From NCBI GenBank assembly GCA_003117195.1, contig BDSI01000001.1, forward strand, positions 248,001-312,000: a DNA stretch of 64,000 nucleotides, written 5' to 3'. Position 1 is the first letter of the stretch; every line of letters begins with the position of its first letter. Positions 36,601-48,970 of the stretch are shown one piece after another. The notes beneath the pieces are model-generated. The model was not told the DNA's origin, did not search any database, and worked only from the letters and a program-made list of their open reading frames with translations. The stretch comes from Eudorina sp. 2006-703-Eu-15. Taxonomy: Eukaryota > Chlorophyta > Chlorophyceae > Chlamydomonadales > Volvocaceae. A program made the position numbers and the translations under genes.

Positions 36601-36776
36601 ATGCGTTTCTCCTATCTTGTACCCCTGCGTACAGAAAAACGTGCCGGGAGGAGAAGCAGCGGCAGCAGATGGGCGCCGCTGCCACGGCGTCAGAGAGCGA
36701 GGGCGAGGGCGGCGAAGGCAACCTGCAGGCCGTTGACACCGATTCCCCGACGACGTGTCGGCGATCTTCCACATGA
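33634..36776 (+). CDS. Multi-pass membrane protein, copy 2 (altered C-terminus)
   Basis: Exons 33634-33839, 33909-34033, 34112-34195, 34384-34508, 34793-34866, 35360-35459, 35692-35798 and 36635-36776, all in phase. In the last exon one C is missing from the run at about 36745 (CCCC where copies 1 and 3 have CCCCC). The frame shifts after DTDSP and stops at 36776, replacing roughly the last 22 residues with about eight. The predicted membrane helices are unaffected. Function unknown. Confidence 0.65.
34655..34740 (+). repeat. Intronic minisatellite, unit 2
   Basis: Same repeat as at 19789. It lies inside the interval where unit 2 switches from unit-3-like to unit-1-like sequence. Confidence 0.9.
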
Positions 36777-39700
36777 ATGTGCTGGGTGCCTGCTCCAGCG
36801 TACGTGTGGAGGGCGGTAATTAAATAAATAGGGTCCAGATGGGAGGAGGAGGCGGAGTACAGCCAGCCAGCAGCCGCCCTTACCTGTGTACCCAGCAGCT
36901 GCCGCTATCTCCCTGTAGTAGGTGTCGTACAATGGTCGGCCCTGCTCCTCAAATACGGTGCAAAGCACTGTCCCAGCATCTCGAGAAGCCTTTACCAGCT
37001 CTCACCTACTACACTCCCGCGGGCTGCTGTTGCATGACTTGCTGAAGGAAGGAAGGGCCACTACTGGTGACCAGGCAATGCGCCCGTGCATGCATCGATG
37101 CGCCTGCTGAGTCAGCCCAATACGTAATGACAGTGCGCAACGGAGCCCGCCGGCGGACATATACGCATACATACACGCACCATTAGCTAGGCATCACATA
37201 CACATGTAAGGTTGGTTTGCAACTCAGCTTCCCGGTGGCTTCCAGGTATGGACATGCGACCGACGGCCGTGACAGCGCGCGGCGGGCGGCGGTGGCCCAC
37301 TGGCCGGTTGTGTTCGTGAGTCGGTGTCCCAGGCGAATGTGACCGGCGATGGTGGCAGCAGTCGGGGGATGACAAGGAATCCGGATTGGTAGAGCTGGCA
37401 CGTGGTTGATGTCCATCTTCTCTGGCGTTCGCTTCAGTGCGGCATACCCCTCCATGGGTCAACGAAGAGAACGAAGAGAATTATGCATTACATGTTGTTG
37501 TATGTAGGAGAGCTTGTAACGCTGGATTACAGTATAAGTTCATACAATAGACGAGCGAGTGACCCACAGCATCTCGAGAAGCCTTTGGCCGCGCCGTGTT
37601 ACAGAGCTGGTGCGTATTGCGGACGTTGTCAGGTTGTCAATACACCAGAAAGCACCAAAAGCACCTGGTGCAAACCCTATATTCCAATATATCGCCGGGG
37701 CTGTCACCGATGACCCGCGGGGTCCGCTGTAACATCCTAATAATAATATTCCAAGAGGGAGCAGCGGCATCTTGTGGAGGAGAGCACTGTCGACTGCGCG
37801 GCTGGCTCCGCGTGCCGAACGAAGCGCAGGAAAAAAAGCCCGCCCTTGGTGTTGAAGGCGCGGGACGGAGTGAAGTAGTGACGCGAGTGTATCGGAATTT
37901 TCACTTGGGCGAATGTGTAACGCTGGGTTACAGTATAAGTTCTTACAATTCACCATGCAATGCATCTCGAGAAGCCTTCGGCCGCGCCATGATACAAATG
38001 GGATCGAGCGTCGACACACTTTCCGTACGACCTCCTTAGGTCCAGAGTGCAATCCTGGATGGGCACGGGAAAGGTTTTCCATTCCTAAAACCCTGCTGTG
38101 GACGCAAGTGTCGGAGTCGGTCCGCTATGGTTGGCAGTGCGGGAGTCGGTCCGGGTGCAGCCGCATGACGTGACGCGAGGCCTGGCCTACCTCGTGGTAG
38201 GGGAGGCAAGGCGGAACGGTTTATGCACTGCGTGGGCGCAGTGAGGAATGAGGACGTTCCCTTCAGGAGGGGGAGAATGTAGCGCCGGGTTACAGTATAT
38301 GTTCCTACAATTCACCCTGCACAGCATCTCGGTCTGGCAATCATACATACATGCCGATCCGAATGAATCACGTTCGTTACAGCAGTGGACCTGGCGGTCA
38401 CATGTATGCAGCACGCTGGTCCCCCATCTGCTCAGGTCCGTGGACAGGTCTGAACTTTTCCTCTTACCTCCATCGGCCCCCGAAACCTCTTACCTCCATC
38501 GGCCCCCGAAAGGTTTTCTAACTGCCTTTACCTTTACCTCCATGTGCCCCAGATCCTCACGCATGCATTCTGCACGTGAAAGCAGCACTACTGCTCACGC
38601 GGCATCACGGCTGCGAGTTCGCCAATCCAGCGCGCGCACATAAACTACGTGGTTGGCTGCGTCAGCCTGCCGTCCAGTTCCACCTCCGCGGCTGCGGACG
38701 TCGTTGGGTCATCGAGGTCAGCCAGGAGCCTGTCCACATCCTGAAACCAGCACCACCGCAACATGTCCCAAGTTCACATCCACGCAAAGCTTGCTTCTCG
38801 CTGTGTTTTTTTTCCAGGCAGTTATGACGACTGCATTCGCACCTCAGTTGGGGCCAGGCGAGTTTCTTTTGGCAACATTTACACAAACTCGAGGCGGCCA
38901 TGACCATAATCTTTGAAACAAACATGTCGCCGCAGCCCCTGCTGAGGTCAGCGCGCCCGTAGGACGCACAATGCTGACAGCGCCGTGTCATGCCATGCCG
39001 TGGCACAGCATTATAAAACTGAAATCCGTGTGTCGTGCACCAGAAACAACGCAACAACAGACCCGAAACGCATGCGCTATGATGGGCGCGCGCGGCGACA
39101 GTCGCCCCGAACCGAACGGGGGGCCTCCAGCCCAACTGCTGTAGCGCTCAAGCAAACGTTTCGGCTCAACCGGGTCGATGGGGTTCAGCGCTAGTGTGTT
39201 GCTTCTTATCCCACCACATAGCACACCTTCCTGGCCAGCTAGCTGTCATCGACCCACGCAGCCACCTGCCCAACCTACATACCTGCAGATGCGCCCGCAG
39301 GTGCTCCAGTACGGAGAGGCCGATACGGTTGGTCCATCCGGTGGCCTGCTGGGCGTCAGGGAGGTATGTACGACATGGACAGCAAGCAGTCCATCATCAT
39401 TGATGATGATGGACAGCAGTAGTGGAGGCCGGGGCGCGATGTAAGCGACGGGAACAGCAGCACTGACCGGGGGGATGGTACGCAGCGTGCGGCACTGGGC
39501 ACCTGGCGCGCCAAGGCCCTCAGTTCCGATCCTCGGCCGAGCGAGGAGGAGGGCCCCGCTCGCAAGCCATACATCCACACGTTGCTACCAGCAGGCGGTG
39601 AAGGTGGAAGGACACCGAGCAGCATGGGGCCCCGTCCCCGTAAGGTCGCGAGCGATAGGCCCCTTTGCGACGCACGCGGCACAACGTGGCGAGGAGAACA

Positions 39701-40845
39701 GTTCGCGCATCATGCAGGTCCGCCGGTGAGGTCGCACCAGAAGTCGCGGCGCGTTGCCAGCCGGCCCTCTCCAAAACAACCGCCCACCCCACCCACCCAT
39801 TCATCTCGAGTAACCAGCAGCAGCAGGACAAAGCAAATAATTCATTTACTGAAGTCCAATCAGTATCCTGGTTTTATACACTCCTGTAACTCATACTGTC
39901 AATCTCGCAGCCCCGAAAATTAATAATTATTCACAACACAACATTTCCAGCAAGCGTAAAAACATCACCCTTTATCACAGCACGCGCAGCATACCTACCA
40001 CCTACCAGTACTTCAAAGTTAATTTCCTTCGCTCCCTATGTACTTCCAAAAAATCACAAGAGTTCCCAACTACTCTACACAAAATTACCATTTTACGATA
40101 ATTTATGTTTCACCAACCAACGTAATACTTACCGTACGCCCTTCCCAGCCATCACAACAACAGCATCCGAATCCCAAACAATAACTAAATTGTCACACAA
40201 TACAGCACACTAAACCATCGAACTCACGAACCCGCAAACAGTCAGAATGCTTCCCGCTCAAACCATTCCGGCAAACGCGCATAACCACGGGCTACTCCAG
40301 GGAGACACCACGAACACAACGTAAGCCCTCTTCATCAACACCAATTAATCACCTACGTGTCACTACTCACACAATACACTCACTAAGACCGGTCATATCG
40401 AAATTCTTGGGCCTTAGAACCGTGTGCTGCCCCAGCTGCCAGCACAGTCAATCCTCAAGCAAGGTATGAACATCGATTCCGCTGATACCATTCATCACGA
40501 ATGAACAACACCCCACCACTTAATATTCGCACATGTTTTACAGTGATAAACCGGTGGAAGCCAAACCCTCGCCATCCCGCTCGCTCTGTCACAACACGGT
40601 AAGCGCAAAGATTACACATGCATCACAATTATTGTAACTATTAATACCGAACCCTCTCTAGCAAGGCTCTTTGCTACCTTCTATGCAGTCACTATCGATC
40701 TTTTTCATCGATCACACCCCGCCCGCCCACACCACCTCCCGCCATCCTCGCCCGGCACCTTCAACAGACGTCCGGTGAGCAAATGATCTAAAGCTAATAA
40801 ATTAATTTCCAGTAGGGCAAAACGCATTTGCACTTGCACACTTGC

Positions 40846-40914
40846 GCAGCGCTCAAGCCATCTGATGAGGCCCTGGCAAGGCCGAAACGCGTCATGGCAT
40901 GCCTTGCTCGCTGT
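40846..40914 (+). ncRNA. Hammerhead ribozyme (unit 3)
   Basis: Identical to the unit 2 copy. The predicted cleavage is after C40893. The host AT-rich element spans about 39828-41103. Confidence 0.87.
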
Positions 40915-41242
40915 TGTCTATCCTGCTTGTTGTGTCTTGTCGCATTCGCTTTGTTGCCTATCTCTTACATTATTTTATTTCAGTTTTAGTTATAGTTTGT
41001 TAAAATCTGTTCTCTTACGCTCTAGTACATTAAAACTCAGAGGTGCTTAAGAATTATTTCTGTTCACAATTTCTTTACAGATACTCACGATATCACTGAA
41101 ATTTAGCCCGCTTCCGCTATTACCAACAGCAGCAGCAGCAGATGACTGCCATCAGCCTTGCCCACGATAGTGCCCCATACGTACCCCTGGCTGGGTCGCC
41201 TTACTTGTCGGGAGTCGTACCCATGTACAGGTGCATACCCAC

Positions 41243-43973
41243 CTGGATGTTCTTGTGCGCTGAGCCCATGCGCGCCCCGGCGAAGCTCACATCCACTCGC
41301 CGCCAGGGCAGTCGCCGCAGGTGAGCCAGGGCGAACTCCACCACCACCTTGGCGCACCACCAGCAAGAAGGACACCACCACAACCAGCGACACAGCAGCG
41401 GCGGCGGCGATGGCGATGTACAGGGTGCCAAAGCAAATAGATGACAACCGTTTCCACTTCGGTTTCCTAGATTGCCCCGGGGCTGCCCCGGGGTGCCAGC
41501 AGACCTCTCTCTCACGCGCGCGGCGGTGACTTGCAACCCGTACATGTCGTACATGGCCGCAGCCCGACGCACCGACCCAGGGGGTCAGGCTGCGCTGGGC
41601 AATGTGCGGCCCCGGGCAACTGTGATGTTGCGGTGTTCGTCAGGAGTAGCCCGAGCCCTTCTGTCCCCTTGGCTCCCCTGCTCCGTCCCTGCTGACTTGC
41701 CGCGTGCCGCGGCCCCTCCCCACACTTACCTGCTGCGGGACGTCCTGCCCGCCCTCGCCCGCCAGTTCCACATCCACTGCATCCACTGTGAGGGCCCCGC
41801 CCTCCGCGGCCCCTAGCTCCTCAGGCGCCGAGATAGGCAATGCGGGAGCGGTGCTGAGGCCCGCCGCCGGCGGATCTTCCCGTACGACTCCTCGCCCTCG
41901 TCGTACGATATCCTCCGGAATGGTCAGCCGTTCATCCTTGGCGCGTATGGTCGCGTTATGCCAGCTGACCCTGTCGTACAGACAGTCACGTGCGAGCCAT
42001 TGAGACAACAAGTTATCACTCTGGGGCATTATTTTATTATTCGATCAAGACAGTCCCAGATCCACCCAAACCTCCCCGCGTGTGACTTGCAGCTAGGACG
42101 CCGAAAAACGATTGTGGCGCGTTACATACGATGAATGCCCTCGTACTCCTTCATGAGCGCAATAACTGCACCGCAGGATTAACGGCGGGAGCAGGGGGCC
42201 GCCTGCTCTGGGGCTAGTCGCTTGGGACCGGTCGTCCTCCCTGCTTGCACCCACCCACCCACCCACCCCACCCCACCCACCCACCCGTGGACGCCGCTCG
42301 TCCACTTGCAGCCGAGCCCCCACTTACCAGTGATCTCGACCCACGTTTCCGTAGCAAGCCCGGGAGGAGAAGGCCTTGAGCGCAGAAAAAAAGTACTGGC
42401 CCCTGGCGCGGGCGGATGGAGGGGGGTCGTGCAAGGATTGGACAGGCGCCCAGAGCCGCACAGGCACCCGGCGTGAGGACGTATGTGCAGCCGCGCCGCA
42501 AACATACGGACATACAGACATACGATTGAATTTGGCCGAGGTTGCAGTAAATCCTGGTCCTGACTGCCCGCAGCTGTGGGACCCGTGCGGGTTCCGTGAG
42601 CCTCACGCAGGAGGCCGACTCGAACCCCACGCGCCCCAGCGGTTTGCTCTGATGTCAGCCCGGCCCCGCGATATGGCGCGTGGCCCTGAATGATGCCGCA
42701 TTGCCTGCCGTACATTGTATTACCCACGTTTCCTGGACATCCGTCGCCAGCAAGAGGAGCAGCGGCCGCTGTCCCGGGCCGGCATCGAGCGCCAGGAACT
42801 GGCGGCCGGTGCGGCGGAATAACGTACGGGCGACTGAACTCGCCACCGCCTGTCAGAGCACGGTTCGCGCGGGCGGGATCAGCGCTGTTGGGCAGGGTAG
42901 GTAGGTAGGTAGGTGGCCACAATGCACGGGTGGGTCAGTGGTAGGACCGGCTGAGCCGGGCTTAGCCGCGGTTGATGGTGCGGGTTGATGATGTATGTCC
43001 GCGAAGTACTCTAGTGGTCAGGGATGCCTAGATAAGGGAGGGAGCCTCCTCCGCTGTGCGGAGGGCGACCGGCATCGCGTGGCCTCACACACACGCGTGC
43101 GAGCCGCCTCGCTCTGGCTCAGCTGGGCAGGCAGGCCTGCCGGAGGGTGCAACCCTAGCTAGTACGATTAGGTTGGGACGCGGGACCAGGCTAGTTTTAC
43201 CGCACCAAGCAGGGGCGCGCCTCCGAAACGCGCCCTGGGTGCTGCAAGGACTTGAGGAGGTTGAACAGCGGACTGCGAGGCGCAGACCGCCCGGGATGGG
43301 CCTTCGCCCACTCCCTTGAGGGGGCACAGCGGTCACCGATCCTCGGGGATCGGGCACGCGCCCTTGGTTGAGAGCGAGGGGACAGAGGCCCCTTACGCCC
43401 CTTTCCCCCGTATCCGGGGGAAAGTGCTTCGGCGGTCTCCCGTATGGGGCGGGTTAGCGCCCCCGGCCAGTGTCGGCCCGGCAGATATGTAACGATTCAC
43501 ACACACACCTTGTGCAAACCATAGCCCCATCATGGAGCACCCGACTGCATACCCGGACCCAGCAAGGCCTGACGCGTGCGAGCCGCCTCGCTCTGGCTCA
43601 GCTGGGCAGGCAGGCCTGCCGGAGGGTGCAACCCTAGCTAGTACGATTAGGTTGGGACGCGGGACCAGGCTAGTTTTACCGCACCAAGCAGGGGCGCGCC
43701 TCCGAAACGCGCCCTGGGTGCTGCAAGGACTTGAGGAGGTTGAACAGCGGACTGCGAGGCGCAGACCGCCCGGGATGGGCCTTCGCCCACTCCCTTGAGG
43801 GGGCACAGCGGTCACCGATCCTCGGGGATCGGGCACGCGCCCTAGGTTGAGAGCGAGGGGACAGAGGCCCCTTACGCCCCTTTCCCCCGTATCCGGGGGA
43901 AAGTGCTTCGGCGGTCTCCCGTATGGGGCGGGTTAGCGCCCCCGGCCAGTGTCGGCCCGGCAGATATGTAACG

Positions 43974-44054
<81 letters not shown>

Positions 44055-44775
44055 CACACACACACACTACACACGGGTTGCAATTCTAAGCACACACACA
44101 CACACACACTGCACACACACGCCGGGGCCATTATGTGGCATGGGGACACTTTCTGGGCATCGCTATGTCATGCACTCCTGCTTTGCCTGCCTATGAACAC
44201 CACACGCTCAGCGCCTTGCTTGGCGGGGATGTTGCAGTCGGGGGGCCAGGCAAATCATGACGCCCGAGGCCCAACTGCACGGCTTGGCACGCGGTCAAAC
44301 TTGCAAGGCGCACCTGCAGGGCACGTTTGAGGCCGCGGCCGATCAGGGGCATGTGGCCCGCCCATGTCACGAAAGGCACCTGGACGGGCCCGTCATCTAC
44401 GGTCAAGCCCAGGTGCGGCGTCGCCAGCGTGATGAAATGGACTGGCTTCAAACCACAGACAGTGCCACTTGAAGGTTTGAATAGGACACCCATCGCATAA
44501 CGCGCTATCATTCCGCCCAGGGAGTGGCAAACGACTGACAGCTTCTTCAGCTGAGGGTGCTGCTGAACGAGATCCCGAATCTCCGCGACAAGTCGCTCTC
44601 CGCAAACGTCCAAGCCGTCATGCGTCTTCCATCGTCCGTTCACAGCGGACGCGTGCAGCAACACACCGGGAGAATTCATGTTGCGCAGCACCTTGACGCA
44701 ATTATCCCATGCGTGCAATGTGTCAGCAAGGCCATGGACTAATATTATCAAATGTTCTGGACTGGTCTTGGACAT
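41243..44775 (-). CDS. DUF676 putative serine esterase, copy 3
   Basis: Exons 44775-44314, 42849-42724, 42395-42328, 41970-41730 and 41347-41243. The coding sequence appears the same as copy 2. Intron 1 here holds two tandem SINE-like inserts plus (CA)n. A nine-base deletion lies just upstream of the start region (near 44840). Confidence 0.82.
43094..43980 (+). mobile_element. Two tandem SINE-like inserts, unit 3
   Basis: Copies at about 43094-43500 and 43574-43980 are nearly identical to each other and to 28231-28636. They are separated by CACACAC and about 65 bases (CTTGTGCAAACCATAGCC...GCCTGA) not seen with the unit 2 copy. These may be the 5' end of a fuller element or target DNA. Confidence 0.5.
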
Positions 44776-44983
44776 GATAAGTGCTTCCAAGCCAGATGGC
44801 AAGTGACCTTGTACTTTGAATGTTATCCAAATGATATCTTATAAGGTCTAAAATTGATAATTACATGTAGTCCTTGATGGCGTGGTATGGGTAGAATGTC
44901 GTTTTCTTCTGCACGGCCGTACCGTCGAAGCCTCATTGAAACCGCTGCCCCTCAGCAGAGCCTTTTGTAATATAGATATAGAT

Positions 44984-47272
44984 ATAGTTTGCGTTGCATA
45001 GTGACAAAACTGGTCCACCACGGCCTTGTACGGTCCATATAAGGGCTGGCGCGTGAGCATTCATGGATGTCGCTGGGACGCGATGCAAGTAAACGTTCGG
45101 TAGCCCTTCATATAGGAGGGCGCTGAAAAGTTGCGCGAACGCGGAGGGTGGTGTTTGGTGCTTGCTCATGTTATAATGCGCAGAGGGGAAGTGTACGCGA
45201 AGCGGCGGGATGGAAAGAACTGGATTGTTACAGGGCTTCATTTAGTTTATTTCCAAGGTCAATAAGAACGCGCTGCGGGCATGACCGCGAGCGTCAGGCG
45301 TCGTCGGCGATCATGTCGCCCCAGTCAAGGCCGGTGGCGCGGCCGTTAACGTCCTTGAACCATCTCACAAAGATTGCGAAGTCGGGGTAGGGCTTGCCCA
45401 ACAAGTTGTTGCTTTCGCGCAGCATCTGGGCGTGCTCCTCCAGCAGGAAGTCGTCGTCCAGCCTGGCCGGGCACGCGCACAGGATTCTGAGGCCCTTGTA
45501 CCAGTTCTCGTAGGGGTTGTGCTCGTCGGTGAACATAGCGTTTTCTGCGATGGGGTCCACCTTGTAGTCGCGGATTGGCGACTTGCTGTGACGTTGTAGA
45601 AGGGAAGTCCAGTCGCTGACCTCGTTGGGCGCGATGTCGTGGTCAGGTGCAAAGATTTTGATTTCGCAGACCCAGTTGTCGGGCGTTGCTGTTGAGGTGT
45701 CCTTCGTCGCGCGGTCATTGCGGTGGGTTGAAGATTGGCTCGAGGTTGGGGTCGATGACCGTGTTGGCTGGGGTGTCATTGTAGACGAAGATGCGGTTGA
45801 TATCCTGGCGATTGCAGCCGCGCGGATCACGAACAACGCGCCACATTGCGTCGAGCTTGGTCTTGGCCATTCCCAGGCCGGGCCCCGGTGTGGCCCAAAT
45901 CGCAGCAGGGATGTAGCGCTCCGAGCGGATCATGTCGAGGAGCACCTCCTCCATTTCTGCATACCGCTCCGCGTTGTTGTCGTTGTTGTGGAAGAGGGTG
46001 TACACTTTGCACAGCTTGAAGATGTTGTTCTTGTTGATAATCTGCTTCTCGCGCGTGGGGTCCGCCGCGAAGAGGCGATAGCGCTCCACACCATGTGCGA
46101 CCTCCTCATCGGTAACGTTGTGGTTGACGGTGCGGAACCATCTGCGAGGCAAGGGAATCGTGTCAGTCGAGCGCGTGGCATGTTGCAGCTGCATCTCGTC
46201 GTGGACCTTACTCGCGGCCGGCATCCTTTTCACAGTAGCCACACATTCCTTCGAATGTATGCACGCCCTGATTACGGAGCTCGCGGCACATGATACGGGA
46301 GCCTTGCGGGCGGACCCCGTCATTGTCCCAGCCAAGGGCATTCCGGATAGTTGTGTTCACAGACTGTGAGGAGGACGCCAAAATACGGATGACGCTCTGA
46401 ATATGAAGCCTGCCTTGCTCCGGACCGCGCTCCAAGCTGGCTTTGCCCTTGAGCGTGTTGCCTTGCAGCCATTGGGTGTACAATTGGAAGTGGATTGGGA
46501 GGACATCGGTGCTGTGAATTGTAATTGTCACACTGATGTCCATTTCCCTGAGGTTGGTCGCGCGCCGGCGGCGTTGCGGCCTCGGCTGCTGCTCCCCTTC
46601 TTCGCCTGGCGCTGGTGCTTCTTGCTGAGGCGGAGGGCCTGGCGCAGCGGCGGCATTCTGGGGCTGGGCGACCGCATTCATTCCATGAAGAGCAGGATGC
46701 TGCGCAGCTGGTTCTGGCACCGCATTGGGGGGAGCGGGAACATTTGGGTGCTGGCGCTGGAAAGCATCAAGTTCGGCGTCGGTCAAGTCGTCGGCAAGCG
46801 CTCGCAGGAAATTCACATAGCCCGCCGACCCCGGCGGCCAGTATGCGCGCTGATTCTCCTGATCCCACCTAGGCCCACGGTACACAACGTTCTGCGCAGC
46901 GGCAATGGCAAGCCATGAAATAATCATAATTGATGTAACAGTTGCGAGATTCATGGTTGGGTCTTCCCAGGGCCACCACCACTGAGGAACGGGCGCTTGA
47001 TTGTCTATGTCCATATGGAAGAATGCTGTGACTTTGCTGCCATCGCGCTTTAGGACGGCGCCGCTGGAGCGGCCAGCAAGCAAATGCCCGGCTTGCAGCG
47101 ATTTCCCTGTATCCCACACCATTCGCGTGCGCGCAACCACCGTCTAAAACTTTTTGAAATCCTTTTTTCATATTCGCCGAAACATCCCTTTGCGGAGCGC
47201 GTTCTGCTGGACTGGCTTTCCCGAGTCGGGCATTCCGTACACAGAGGGCCACTTTCTTTTTCCGCGCGAGTT
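44984..47272 (-). mobile_element. HUH-nuclease (Replitron-like) element, unit 3
   Basis: Same insertion at the same site as in unit 2, with no difference noticed across its length. The shared site shows it was copied with the unit and did not transpose independently. Confidence 0.7.
45294..47122 (-). CDS. Rep-like single-Tyr HUH endonuclease, copy in unit 3
   Basis: Exon 1 47122-46212, intron 46211-46142, exon 2 from 46141. Motifs and frame change are as in the unit 2 copy (frame of exon 2 ends at 45715, last frame ends at 45294). The frame change is shared, so it predates the unit 2/unit 3 duplication or reflects a real intron. Confidence 0.7.
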
Positions 47273-48970
47273 TATCAATCTGAATATGATGTTAATAAAT
47301 TGCACACATGCGGTCGGAACTGATCTTCCCAGTGGCCCACTTCAACCGTTGACTGGAGTGCATTGCACCAAAAGACGCAGGCAATAAAAACATTGAGACT
47401 AAATTTGAACAATATAATTTGATGATTAATAAATGCATGCGCTTGGCGATCAACAGTCTATATGCGATCGACCGTCAGTCAGACCACTTTTGATGCGGTG
47501 GATAAAGTTGACCAAGCAATGCCGGTCACGAATAGAAATGGCATATCGGCTGCGTAGGAACTATGGTTAATGAATATCTGGTCGCGACGGTAGGGAACAG
47601 GTCTGATCTGGTCTGATCTCTTACGTGCCTGATCAAAATTCTGCCTGATTCCGGGTGTAAGTGTGTGACTGCATTCGAGTCCTGGTATTGGAGATACCTG
47701 TTGATCCCTAGTTGTTTCCACGGCCCAGGCTATCATCGCGCTAGACCATGCGTTCGCCTTACTGCCTAAGCGGGTCTGGCATGCGCGATATATATGGCGG
47801 ATGCAGCGCTGTGCAGCAAACGATCTCAACTGCGGAAGGCTGCACTTCTCTGCGGCGTAGGGCTGCAGCCCAGCCAGTGGGCGCAGCTGGGGCGTTGTGT
47901 AGCAGGCACGGCCGCGAGCTTTGTTCCTTGAACCCACCGCCGCCGTGCACAATTTGATTGCCATTCTGACTAGTCCCGCTGGCCAGCATGGTCATGATAA
48001 TGACTGGAGCGCCGGGTGAGGTAAGGGGTCTCGGCGACGGCCCCGTGCACCCCACGTGGACCCTCGTGGGCTTGAAGGAAACCTCCTGGGGGAAAGCTTT
48101 GCTCAAGTTTTCCGTTTGTCCGATCGGGTTAGTACCTGTCTTCAGTAATTGCTCTTTGCCGAGGGACAACATGGCTAACGCGTCTCTGAGATGGAGAAGG
48201 TCGCTTCTGCAACTCGCATTGCAGACAGCGAGGCGCACAGCACAGGTGGGCGCAGAAAGACCCTTGCCTTCACACAAAGCTGCGAAGCATGTTCGCCCCT
48301 AGAAACGCAATAAGATGGCGTAACATTTTGTGGTTGATAGAACAAAAAGTTACTTCCGCCAAGAAGTCAGGTTTGCCATTTGCATTCACAAACTGCTGGC
48401 AGGTTTCGCTTCAGTAATGGTCAAGACCCATTGCAACGATATTATTTTGAAGCTGAGCTTGTATATAGAAGGCAGTACATGGCAGACGAAATTCAATAGA
48501 CCCAGTAGACCGCCGTCCATGAGTGGGTAGACCACCCACAGCGATTGGCGACAGTGTAAATTGCTGACACTACAAATAATATTATTTGTTTACAAAATAT
48601 TTTGTTAGGGTATGTGCTTTTAGGGAGTACCATATACGAATGCCTTCAGAGTATCCTCATCTGAACCTCAATACGGCACGAAGGAAAAGGATTGTTGGAT
48701 ATACACACACCAACTCTTATATAGAGTTTTGTTTGTCGCCTACTTATTAGACCTGACGTTTGCGCCGAACCTTGACCTTTACGCCGAACCTTGACGACAC
48801 CGTTTGCGACTCCAGCGACATCGCCCCCCGTCATCGTAGTCACATACAGAGATAACATATATGTAAATAAAATTGTCGATCGGGCATCAGATATACGTAA
48901 TTGGGCGCATTCCAGCGGCCACCTGCAAGTGGTCTAGGAGAACCGTCGAGAAACCGGGCGGACGTGCAAA

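Larger units (their letters stand above)
23468..38331 (+). repeat. Array unit 2 (14.9 kb, mosaic)
   Basis: Second unit, offset 12118 from unit 1 at its left edge and 14864 from unit 3. Up to about 34557 every diagnostic difference agrees with unit 3; from 34880 on they agree with unit 1. It carries one SINE-like insert and the HUH-nuclease element. Confidence 0.95.
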